From Bacteroidales bacterium (GTDB lineage: Bacteria; Bacteroidota; Bacteroidia; Bacteroidales; P3), in the NCBI GenBank assembly GCA_017446745.1, contig JAFSQF010000051.1:1-34255 (forward strand): 34,255 nt of DNA, in the 5' to 3' direction. The notes beneath the pieces were generated by a model that searched no databases, was not told the origin of the DNA, and saw only the letters and a list, made by a program, of their open reading frames with translations. Shown in pieces: positions 22,666 through 31,002 of the stretch (its first letter is position 1; every line of letters begins with the position of its first letter). The position numbers and the translations under genes were made by a program.

Positions 22666-24015
22666 ATGACCTGTCGTAAAACAATACTGATCCTTCTGAT
22701 TTGCAGCGCCCTCGGCAGCAACGCCCTCCACGGACAGTCAATGAGCCTGACGGACTGTATGGACTACGCCGTCAGCCACGCCACCGAGATGCGCCTCTCC
22801 GCCGCCGACCGCAGCGACGAGCGTGCGGAAAAGGTGCAAGCCCTTCTCGGCGCCTTCACGCCCAGCGTCAGCGCGCAAAGCTACGCCTACAACCAATACG
22901 GCCGCAACCTCGACCCCGAAACCAACACCTACACCGACTTCACCACCTTCCACAACGGCTACTCGCTCTCGGCGGGCATCACGCTGTTCGATGGCTTCCA
23001 AGCCATCAACAGGCTGCGCATCGCCAAGGTGCAGCAGCAGATGGGGCTCAGCCAGGAACAGCAGACCGCCGACAAGGTGCGCTTAGCCACGATGGAGGCC
23101 TACTACCAGGTGGTCTATTATGACCGGCTTGTCGATGTGTTGCGCCTACAGGCCGCCACGGCCGACAGCGCCCTCCTCAAGGCTCGGCGCGAAGAGGAAC
23201 TGGGACGCAAGGGCCACGCCGACGTGGTGCAGATGGAGTCCGAACAGGCCCAGCGGCAGTTCCAACTGACGCAGGCCGAGGGCCAGTTGGGACAGGCGAT
23301 GCTCACCCTCAAAGAGACGATGTGCTGGCCCGCCGACAGAAACCTCACGGTTGATTGCAGCCTGGTTTTAAACGAAAACGATAACGATAACGAAAACAAT
23401 AACGGAAACGATAACGGAAATAATAACGGAAACGCCTTCGTCTTCCCTTCCGTGCAGATTGCCGAGGCCCATCTCCGTCAGGCCCAGCTGCAGGTGCAGC
23501 AGGCCCGCGGTGCCTGGTCGCCGTCGCTGTCGCTCAATGCCGGCTGGTCGACGACCTACTACACCTATCCCGATATGGCTGGCTATCAGCCCCTCCCTTT
23601 CCGTGAACAATGGAAAAACAATGGCGGCGAGTATGTGCAGCTCACGCTGAGCATCCCTATCTACAGCAAAGGGCAGCGCAGCCTCGCCCTCACCAAGAGC
23701 AAGAACGAACTGGCACGCGCCAGGGCGCGTCTCGAACAGGCCCAGCAAGAACGCGACAACGCCTTATGCCGAGCCCGCGACGAAGTGGCGACAGCCCAAG
23801 CCGCAGCACGTCAGGCCGAGCGAATGGCCGAAGTGAAGCGTCAGGCTTTCCTCCTCGCTCAGCGACAGTACGCGCTTGGCCTTATCACCGCCATCGAATA
23901 CCAGACCGCCTCGCAGTCGTTCCTCACCGCCGAAGCCGACAACATCAACACCCTGCTTCAACTACAACTGAAACAGCACCAACTCAACTATTATCTAACA
24001 GGAAAACTGTTGTAA
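22666..24015 (+). CDS. TolC-family outer membrane channel protein
   Basis: 449 residues from ATG 22666; upstream in-frame codons run through the REP palindrome. A signal peptide (TILILLICSALGSNALHGQ) is followed by two OEP repeats of long helices and short beta segments: MSLTDCMDYAVSHATEMRLSAAD..., LSAGITLFDGFQAINRLRIAK, and the second half VQIAEAHLRQAQLQVQQARGAWSPSLSLNAGW, LTLSIPIYSKGQRSLALTKSKNELARARARLEQA. It forms the trimeric outer membrane exit duct for the exporter coded downstream. An unusual 21-residue Asn/Glu/Asp/Gly-only stretch (236-256, nt 23371-23433) separates the halves. It is the first gene of the operon, with 19 nt to the adaptor gene. Confidence 0.93.
   Translation: MTCRKTILILLICSALGSNALHGQSMSLTDCMDYAVSHATEMRLSAADRSDERAEKVQALLGAFTPSVSAQSYAYNQYGRNLDPETNTYTDFTTFHNGYSLSAGITLFDGFQAINRLRIAKVQQQMGLSQEQQTADKVRLATMEAYYQVVYYDRLVDVLRLQAATADSALLKARREEELGRKGHADVVQMESEQAQRQFQLTQAEGQLGQAMLTLKETMCWPADRNLTVDCSLVLNENDNDNENNNGNDNGNNNGNAFVFPSVQIAEAHLRQAQLQVQQARGAWSPSLSLNAGWSTTYYTYPDMAGYQPLPFREQWKNNGGEYVQLTLSIPIYSKGQRSLALTKSKNELARARARLEQAQQERDNALCRARDEVATAQAAARQAERMAEVKRQAFLLAQRQYALGLITAIEYQTASQSFLTAEADNINTLLQLQLKQHQLNYYLTGKLL
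23371..23433 (+). repeat. Hexanucleotide repeat coding an Asn-rich linker
   Basis: Repeated AACGAT / AACGAA / AACGGA / AACAAT hexamers encode alternating Asn with Asp, Glu, Gly or Asn. Codon use (A-rich) differs from the GC-rich flanks, which suggests slippage growth between the two TolC halves. Confidence 0.85.
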
Positions 24016-24034
24016 AAATACATAATAACGAAAT

Positions 24035-25291
24035 ATGGATATACAAATAGAAAAGAAAAAAGGCCTGCGAAGGGCCTTCACCCGAAAAGCCATTCCCTAT
24101 TGGGGAGCGGCGCTGCTGGCCGCCTTTATAATATTCCTCATCCTGCGGCCCCACAGCAGCACCCAGCGCATCAGCGGCGACACACTCACTGTCAGCACAG
24201 TTGTCCGCGCCGACTTCGACGACTACATCCGCGTCAACGGCACCGTCATGCCCATGACCTCCGTCCAGATCAGCCCCACCGAGGGCGGCATCGTGCAGCA
24301 GATTGTGACCGAGGAAGGTACTAAAGTAAAGGCTGGCGACGTTATACTGATACTGAGCAACGAAAACCTCGACCTGCAAATCCTCAATGCCGAAGCCGAG
24401 CTGGCCGAGAAAGAAAACATCCTTCGCAACACCCTCATCAGTATGCAGCAGCAGAAACTCTCCGTGCGCCAAGAACGTCTGTCACTGCAGGTGGAGGTGC
24501 GCCGCGCCAAGCGGGCCTACGAGAGCAGCCAGCAGCTCTGGGACGAGCACCTCATAGCCCGCGAGGAATACCTCAAGGCCAAGGAAGACTACCAGCTGGC
24601 CTGCGACAAGCTGGAGGTGGTCAGCGAACGCGAGCGGCAGGACAGCCTGTACCGCAGCGAGGAACTGCAGCAGCTGCGCGACAATCTGAGCAATATGCGC
24701 CTCAATATGGCCATGATACGCCGCCGCAAGGAGAACCTCAACGTTAAGGCCCCCATCGACGGACAGATAGGCCTCCTCGACGTGGTGCTTGGACAGAACA
24801 TCAACCCCGGTGCCGCCATCGGGCAAATCAACAACCTCGACAGCTACAAGATTCAGGCGCAGATAGACGAACACTACATCGACCGCGTCACCGCCGGCCT
24901 CCGCGCCACCTTCGACCGCCAGGAGCAGCACTATGGCGCACGGCTTCGCAAGGTCTATCCCGACGTGCGCGACGGCAAGTTCAAGGCCGACTTCCTCTTC
25001 GGCGACACCATCCCCGACAACATCCGCGCCGGCCAGACCTACTACCTCAACCTGCAGCTCGGCCAGAGCGAAGAGGCCGTCCTCATCCCCCGCGGCAGCT
25101 TCTACCAGCACACCGGCGGCAAATGGATCTACGTCCTCACCGACCCCCACCGTGCTGAGAAGCGCACCATCAGCATCGGCCGCCAGAACCCGCAGTACTA
25201 CGAAGTCCTCGAAGGCCTCCGCCCCGGCGAACGCGTCCTCACCGGCAGCTACGACCACTACGGCGAAAACGACGTGCTGATAATAGACTAA
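24035..25291 (+). CDS. HlyD/MacA-type periplasmic adaptor protein
   Basis: 418 residues. One N-terminal membrane anchor (~21-38, PYWGAALLAAFIIFLILR) and a periplasmic body: beta-barrel/lipoyl halves (VQISPTEGGIVQQIVTEEGTKVKAGDVILIL and later APIDGQIGLLDVVLGQNINPGAAIGQI) flanking a long coiled coil (~110-225). The tail (GSFYQHTGGKWIYVL...GRQNPQYYEVLEGLRPGERVLTGSYDHYG) is the membrane-proximal domain. It links the inner membrane permease to the TolC-type channel. The gene lies 19 nt after tolC-like and 26 nt before the first permease. Substrate unknown. Confidence 0.92.
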   Translation: MDIQIEKKKGLRRAFTRKAIPYWGAALLAAFIIFLILRPHSSTQRISGDTLTVSTVVRADFDDYIRVNGTVMPMTSVQISPTEGGIVQQIVTEEGTKVKAGDVILILSNENLDLQILNAEAELAEKENILRNTLISMQQQKLSVRQERLSLQVEVRRAKRAYESSQQLWDEHLIAREEYLKAKEDYQLACDKLEVVSERERQDSLYRSEELQQLRDNLSNMRLNMAMIRRRKENLNVKAPIDGQIGLLDVVLGQNINPGAAIGQINNLDSYKIQAQIDEHYIDRVTAGLRATFDRQEQHYGARLRKVYPDVRDGKFKADFLFGDTIPDNIRAGQTYYLNLQLGQSEEAVLIPRGSFYQHTGGKWIYVLTDPHRAEKRTISIGRQNPQYYEVLEGLRPGERVLTGSYDHYGENDVLIID

Positions 25292-25317
25292 CGACCAACG
25301 AATAACATACCAACAAC

Positions 25318-27657
25318 ATGAATAGTTACCTCAAATTCCTCTCGCGCAACAAGCTCTATGCTGCCATCAATCTGGTTGGCCTCACCCTCTCTATGGCCTT
25401 CGTGCTGCTGCTGGCCGTCTACGTGCAGCGGCAACGCACGACCGACCGCTTCCAGCAGAACGCCGACCGCATCTACCTCGTGGGCAACGACGAGAACCTG
25501 GTCTCCGGCTACTGGCTCCATAACCACCTCAAGAACCGCTACCCTGAGATAGAGGCCGCCACCTGTTGGGCCTACTTCGAAAAGTCTCCCTTCTATATAG
25601 GCACAAGCGAGCAGGCCATCAACACCAATATGGCATACGCCGACATCGACTTTTTCGACATCTTCTCCTTCCCCTTGGTCGAGGGCAGCGCGGCCGAATG
25701 GAAAGCCTCCGACCACCATTGCGCCATCAGCCGCCAATTTGCCAACGCCCATTTCGCCGAGGAGAGCCCCATAGGCAAAACCCTCCGCTACGGCAACGAG
25801 GGCGACCTCACCGAACTGTCCATTGCCGCCGTCTTCGACGACTTCGGCAACAGCACCCTCAAGCAGCCTGACGTCATCGTCCGCGGCGAAAACTGCGTCC
25901 ACTACAATCCCTATAACGACGAGCAGCTGCGCAATAGCGGCTTCTGCCTCACCTTTGTCATGACCCGCTCCGGGGCCGACCTCGCCACCAAGCAGGACGA
26001 CTTGCTCAGCTTTATGAAAGAAATCAACTGGGTGTACAAAAACGGCCAACACCAGGAAGTCAACCTCATCCCCCTGCTCGACATCTACTTCCTCGACAAC
26101 TACAAAAGCAACCACACCCCGAGTATCAACACCGGCAGCCGCACCTTCGTGGGGCTGGCCACCGCCATGTGTCTGGTGCTGCTGGCCTTCGCGCTGCTCA
26201 ACTATGTCAACCTCACCACAGCCCTCTGCGGCCGCCGTGCCAAAGAGATGGCCACCCGTCGCCTGTTGGGAGCCGGACGTTGGCGTGTGTCACTCCAGAT
26301 GATAGCCGAAAGCACCCTGATGTGTGCCGTGGCCATGCTCCTGGCCGTGCTGCTGGCCGAAGTCCTATCGCCAGCCGCCAGCCGTATGCTTGACTATCCA
26401 TTCTCCATCTTCCAGAGCATCACCCTGCCGCGCATCTTGCTGGCCGTCGTCTTCGTGCTGCTCACCGGCCTTGTGTCAGGCATCGTCCCCGCCCTCCTCA
26501 TCCAGCGGGTGCAACCCATCGAGGTGGTCCGCGGCAGCCTCCGCCTGCGCACCAAACAGGTATACAGCAAAATATTCATCATCCTGCAAAACATCGTGGC
26601 CGTCGTCATGCTTGTCACGGCCATTACTATGATGCTGCAAGTGCGCCACATCGTGGGTGCCCCCCTTGGCTACAACACCCACCACATCCTCCGTTTCGAC
26701 AACCACTACGGCAATGCCGAAGCCCTCCAACCCCTGCGCGACCGTCTACTGAAGGAGCCCTGCGTCAAGAACGTGGCTTTCGGCCAAGGCACCCCCTTCC
26801 GCGGCACCAACAACAACACCATGAACACCGCCGACGGGCAGGTGGCCTCGTTCCAGATTATCCAAGGCGACAGCAACTACTTCAACATGCTCGGTTTCCA
26901 ACCCCTGCACGACAACCACAATCCGGGACACTGGTGGCTGAACGAATTCGCCATGAAAAAGTTCGGCCTCACCCTCGATTCCGAAGTCCTGCGATTTGAA
27001 CAAGAGTCCATGCCCATCGGCGGATACTACAAAGACTTCAAATTCTATGACATCCTCTCCGACAACAAAGAGGCCCTCATCTATAACCACGGCGAATTCA
27101 CCGCGCAAAGCTCTCCTTGGACCATCCTCGTAGAGAACACCGGCAACGACCGCCAGGCCTACGAAAGAGTCAAAGCCATCGTCGCCGAGCTCTTCCCCAA
27201 CGACATCTTCGACGCCGTCTACCTCGACGACGAGATTGCAGAGTTCTTCGCCCCCCAAACCCGTCTCAGCCGCCTTATGGCCCTCTTCACCCTCCTCATT
27301 CTGCTTGTCAGCGCACTCGGCTTGGTGGCTATGAGCACCTACTATATGCAACAAGAACAGCAAGCCGTGGCTGTGCGCCGAGTCTTTGGAGCCGAGCAGC
27401 GAAAGTTGCAACGCGGACTGACGGGCTCCTTTATGAAGCTGGTGCTGGTGGCATTTGTCATCGCTACGCCCATTGCCTACTGGGTGGTGAATCATTTCTA
27501 CCTCGAAACCTTCAGCTACCGTATACCCCTCTACTGGTGGATATTTGCCCTGGCAGGCATCGCCACACTTCTTGTGGCCCTCGTGTCGGTCACTTTCCAA
27601 GCCCACCGCACCGTGGCTGCAAACCCCGCCAGCATCCTGAATGCAGAAAATAAATAA
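25318..27657 (+). CDS. FtsX/MacB-type ABC permease 1
   Basis: 779 residues. The layout is that of the large Bacteroidota exporter permeases: first helix (~12-37) after SYLKFLSRNKLY, MacB-type periplasmic domain (to ~280), an FtsX core with three helices (LALLNYVNL...KEMATRRLLGAGRW; MIAESTLMCAVAMLLAVL; LLAVVFVLLTGLVSG), then one more helix, a second periplasmic domain, and a second FtsX core (LLILLVSALGLVAMSTYYMQ...AVAVRRVFGAEQ; MKLVLVAFVIATPIAYWVV; IFALAGIATLLVALVSV). The KEMATRR and AVAVRR loops are the ATPase-coupling helices. It pairs with the downstream ATPase gene. It starts with the same residues as permease 3 at 31003, so the two are paralogues. Confidence 0.9.
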   Translation: MNSYLKFLSRNKLYAAINLVGLTLSMAFVLLLAVYVQRQRTTDRFQQNADRIYLVGNDENLVSGYWLHNHLKNRYPEIEAATCWAYFEKSPFYIGTSEQAINTNMAYADIDFFDIFSFPLVEGSAAEWKASDHHCAISRQFANAHFAEESPIGKTLRYGNEGDLTELSIAAVFDDFGNSTLKQPDVIVRGENCVHYNPYNDEQLRNSGFCLTFVMTRSGADLATKQDDLLSFMKEINWVYKNGQHQEVNLIPLLDIYFLDNYKSNHTPSINTGSRTFVGLATAMCLVLLAFALLNYVNLTTALCGRRAKEMATRRLLGAGRWRVSLQMIAESTLMCAVAMLLAVLLAEVLSPAASRMLDYPFSIFQSITLPRILLAVVFVLLTGLVSGIVPALLIQRVQPIEVVRGSLRLRTKQVYSKIFIILQNIVAVVMLVTAITMMLQVRHIVGAPLGYNTHHILRFDNHYGNAEALQPLRDRLLKEPCVKNVAFGQGTPFRGTNNNTMNTADGQVASFQIIQGDSNYFNMLGFQPLHDNHNPGHWWLNEFAMKKFGLTLDSEVLRFEQESMPIGGYYKDFKFYDILSDNKEALIYNHGEFTAQSSPWTILVENTGNDRQAYERVKAIVAELFPNDIFDAVYLDDEIAEFFAPQTRLSRLMALFTLLILLVSALGLVAMSTYYMQQEQQAVAVRRVFGAEQRKLQRGLTGSFMKLVLVAFVIATPIAYWVVNHFYLETFSYRIPLYWWIFALAGIATLLVALVSVTFQAHRTVAANPASILNAENK

Positions 27658-27683
27658 TATCGAATAATAAAAACATCAACAAT

Positions 27684-28364
27684 ATGCTTAAAGTAGAAAA
27701 CCTTCAGAAAATCTTCCGCACGGAAGAGATTGAAACCATCGCGCTCAATGGCGTAAGTTTTGAAATCAAAGACGGCGAATTTGTCGCCATCATGGGTCCC
27801 TCGGGCTGCGGCAAGTCCACGCTGCTCAACATCCTGGGCTTGCTGGACAATCCCACTGCAGGCCGCTACTGGTTCGGCGACACCGAGGTGGGCAGCCTCA
27901 AGGAGCGCGACCGCACCCGCTTCCGCAAGGGCAACATCGGCTTCATCTTCCAGAGCTTCAACCTCATCGACGAACTCAACGTCTTCGAGAACGTGGAGCT
28001 GCCGCTCAAGTACCTCAATATGGGTGCCCGCGAGCGCAAGGAGCGCGTCACCGCTATGCTCAAGCGTATGAACATCAGCCACCGTGCCCAACACTTCCCG
28101 CAGCAGCTCAGCGGCGGCCAGCAGCAGCGTGTGGCCATAGCCCGCGCCTGTGTGTGCCGACCCAAGCTCATCCTCGCCGACGAGCCCACCGGCAACCTCG
28201 ACAGCAAGAACGGCCGCGAGGTGATGAGCCTCCTCACCGAACTCAACGCCGAAGGCACCACCATCGTAATGGTCACCCACAGCCCCAAGGACGCCGCCAT
28301 CGCCCAGCGCACCATCGACCTCTTCGACGGCCAGATAGTCAACGACTTGAAGAACGAACTGTAA
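27684..28364 (+). CDS. LolD/MacB-type ABC transporter ATP-binding protein
   Basis: 226 residues. Walker A GPSGCGKS (38-45), Q-loop FIFQSFNLID (88-97), signature LSGGQ (142-146), Walker B LILADE (162-167) with the D-loop GNLDS, and switch His199 are all present, so the protein should be active. The short LolD/MacB group acts in mechanotransmission rather than classical pore transport. It is the only ATPase for two to three permeases in this cluster, so they probably share it. 26 nt after permease 1 and 8 nt before permease 2. Confidence 0.96.
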   Translation: MLKVENLQKIFRTEEIETIALNGVSFEIKDGEFVAIMGPSGCGKSTLLNILGLLDNPTAGRYWFGDTEVGSLKERDRTRFRKGNIGFIFQSFNLIDELNVFENVELPLKYLNMGARERKERVTAMLKRMNISHRAQHFPQQLSGGQQQRVAIARACVCRPKLILADEPTGNLDSKNGREVMSLLTELNAEGTTIVMVTHSPKDAAIAQRTIDLFDGQIVNDLKNEL

Positions 28365-28372
28365 TCTGTCAC

Positions 28373-30724
28373 ATGATGAACAGAAAAAGCGATTTACTCC
28401 TAAAGGTACTCTCTCTTGGGGTAGGCCTGGCTGTAGGCATAGTGCTCATCGCAAAGGTGTGCTTCGAGCTCTCCTACGACAGCTTTTACCGCGACGTGGA
28501 CCGCATCTACACTATTATGGCAGGCGTCGACCAACAGGGCGAGAAGCATGAATTCCCACAAGTCAGCGGAGCGGTAGCCCCCGGATTCAAGACCGACGTG
28601 CCCGGCGTGGAAGAGGCCACCCGCACCACCTTCTATTTCAGCAACCTCAACTTCGTTGACGAGGATCGTAATGTCATTGCCGCCGAGAGCTTTGCCCTAG
28701 CCGACACCTGCTTCTTCAAAGTCTTCGACCGCCCCATCCTCTCCGGCAACCCCACTGAGATATTGGCAAAGCCGCTGGGCCTCATGGTGTCGCGCTCCTT
28801 TGCCGAGAAGATGGGCGGCGTGGAGCAGTGTGTTGGCAAGACCATTTTCAACGAGGACCAACCCGAACTGAAGATGACTATCCAAGGCATCTTCGAAGAC
28901 TTCCCCAAGAACGGCTCCATCGATTTCGACCTCATCATGTCATTAGAGAGCTACGCAAAAAGCAGTACCGAAAACTGGGTGGGCAACGACCGCTACATAG
29001 GCTTCGTGAAACTGCAATCGAACGTCGACCCCACCACGCTTGCCCCCGCCATCCGCAAAATGCAGGAAGCCCACCAGCCATTAGCAGAGTTGGAGAAAAA
29101 CGGCACAAAACTGTGGTATACGCTCACACCCCTCATCAAAGCCCACACCCAGCAGCCCGAGGTCCGCTTCATGGTGATACTGCTCTCCATCGTGGCTGTT
29201 CTGCTGATAACCATCAGCCTCATAAACTACATCCTCATCGTAATCTCCTCCATGGTGCACCGTGCCAAGGAGATAGGCGTGCGCAAATGCTATGGTGCCA
29301 CCGCTGCCGACATCTATGCCCTGTTGGCTCGCGAGGCGGTGGTGCATCTGCTCCTCTCCCTCGCCTTGGCGACGGCTGTTATTTTCGCCGCTCGAGGGGT
29401 GATACAGAACCTGCTGGGGGTGCCGTTCCAGACATTGCTCGTCCCTCAAAGCCTCGTGGCCATCGGTCTGGTGCTGATGCTGGTACTGTTTGTTTCCATC
29501 GTCGTTCCAGCCAAGCTCTATCTGCGCATCCCCGTCTCAGTGGCTTTCCGCAACTATAGCGAGAACTCCCGCCGTTGGAAAATAGCCTTTCTCGGCATTC
29601 AGGTCCTCATCAACGTGTTTATCATTGCACTGATTATTGTCCTGTCGCTGCAATACCGGAAGATGGTAAATGCCGACCATGGCTACGACTACCAGAATAC
29701 CTATTCCGTCGCCATCTTCAGCAACGGCTACGAGGCGCAGCAGCGAGTGCTGGAGGTTCTCTCCACCTTTCCCGAGGTGAAGGCCGTGGGTGCAGCCTAC
29801 AACCCGCCTTTCGTGCCTCCCAGCGGCGACAACGTCTACCTGCTGGGCGATGATCACGAGCTGTTCAATGTGGCCGACGGCTATGAGGCCACCGAGAGTT
29901 TCTTCCAGCTGCTCGACTTCGATTTTGTGGCAGGCCGTGCGCCGCGCGACTCCTCCGAGGTGGCGGTATCGGAATCCTTTGTCACACGGATGAACGAGTT
30001 TGCCGACTGGAGCGATGGAGCGGTGGGCAAGACGTTCCTCATCACCGGCCATCCGGATGGAGACATACAGTTTCCCCCCTTCACTATCTCGGGCATCTAC
30101 CGAGATGTCCGTATGGGCATCTATAACGATTTGCAGGAACGACCCAGTGTCTATTTCCACGGGGTGCTCGGCGACGGCAAATCATATATGCCTTATCTCA
30201 TCTTCAAGACCTACCAGAAGATGGACGATTCCCTCTCCATGCGAATCTCCCATGCCCTATCTGCTGCATTGGACGGTCGCCAACTGCCGATTGTTTCATG
30301 GCAGGAGGAAATCCGCTCGGCCTACGAAGACAGCCGCAAGATACGCAATACGCTCCTCATCGGTTCCTTCTTCGCCATGCTCATAGCCACGCTGGGCCTC
30401 GTGGGCTTCGTTCGCGACGAATCGAACCGCCGCAGCAAAGAGATGGCCATCCGTAAGATAAGCGGTGCCACCACTGCCGACGTGCGCCGCCTGCTGGTAT
30501 GGGAAGTATTCAAATTTTCACTGGTGATGGCAGTTGTGGCTTGCGTATGTTCCTGGTTTGTGGCATCCAAGTTATTGGAACAATTCGCCGAGCAAATCAC
30601 TCTCAGCCCTATAATCTTCATCGGGGGGGCCACTGTGGTTCTCCTCATTGTTGTCGGGGTGGTCCTCCTATGCAGCCACCGCTTTGCGAGGACTAATCCT
30701 TCTGAACTACTCAAAAACGAATGA
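28373..30724 (+). CDS. FtsX/MacB-type ABC permease 2
   Basis: 783 residues from ATG 28373 (a second ATG directly follows). A shortened N-terminus (MMNRKSDLLLKVLSLGVGLAVGIVLIAK) leads into a MacB-type periplasmic domain, FtsX helices with VHRAKEIGVRKCYGATAADIYALLAREAVVHLLL, a second periplasmic domain (~460-640) and a second FtsX core with RRSKEMAIRKISGATTADVRRLL. It is less similar to permeases 1 and 3 than they are to each other. It lies 8 nt after the ATPase gene, so heterodimer formation with permease 1 is plausible. The 3' end is followed by a 278-bp gap holding a 148-bp element. Confidence 0.9.
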   Translation: MMNRKSDLLLKVLSLGVGLAVGIVLIAKVCFELSYDSFYRDVDRIYTIMAGVDQQGEKHEFPQVSGAVAPGFKTDVPGVEEATRTTFYFSNLNFVDEDRNVIAAESFALADTCFFKVFDRPILSGNPTEILAKPLGLMVSRSFAEKMGGVEQCVGKTIFNEDQPELKMTIQGIFEDFPKNGSIDFDLIMSLESYAKSSTENWVGNDRYIGFVKLQSNVDPTTLAPAIRKMQEAHQPLAELEKNGTKLWYTLTPLIKAHTQQPEVRFMVILLSIVAVLLITISLINYILIVISSMVHRAKEIGVRKCYGATAADIYALLAREAVVHLLLSLALATAVIFAARGVIQNLLGVPFQTLLVPQSLVAIGLVLMLVLFVSIVVPAKLYLRIPVSVAFRNYSENSRRWKIAFLGIQVLINVFIIALIIVLSLQYRKMVNADHGYDYQNTYSVAIFSNGYEAQQRVLEVLSTFPEVKAVGAAYNPPFVPPSGDNVYLLGDDHELFNVADGYEATESFFQLLDFDFVAGRAPRDSSEVAVSESFVTRMNEFADWSDGAVGKTFLITGHPDGDIQFPPFTISGIYRDVRMGIYNDLQERPSVYFHGVLGDGKSYMPYLIFKTYQKMDDSLSMRISHALSAALDGRQLPIVSWQEEIRSAYEDSRKIRNTLLIGSFFAMLIATLGLVGFVRDESNRRSKEMAIRKISGATTADVRRLLVWEVFKFSLVMAVVACVCSWFVASKLLEQFAEQITLSPIIFIGGATVVLLIVVGVVLLCSHRFARTNPSELLKNE

Positions 30725-30788
30725 TGATTCACAATTCACAAACACTAATGTGCATATTTTTAACACGAATTACCATTAATTATCCATT

Positions 30789-30936
30789 AAGTAAACGGTC
30801 AAAATTAGCGCTCATATTCTTTTAACAGCAATTAACAGCAATTAACAGCAATTATCCAGAAATTATTTATAGAACGTGAATGACCATGAATGCCCGTGAA
30901 TTATCATAAATGTCAAATAAATTTGACTAATTACTT
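30789..30936 (+). repeat. 148-bp intergenic element, copy B
   Basis: Same length and almost the same sequence as copy A (19719-19866); differences include AAAATTAG for AATATTAG and TTATCATAAA for TTATCGTAAA. It sits in the gap between permease 2 and permease 3 of the exporter cluster. Confidence 0.9.
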
Positions 30937-31002
30937 TATTATAATTAATGGTCAATTAGATGGAAATTATATGTAAAAAAATATTTGAACAAGAATAACA
31001 AG

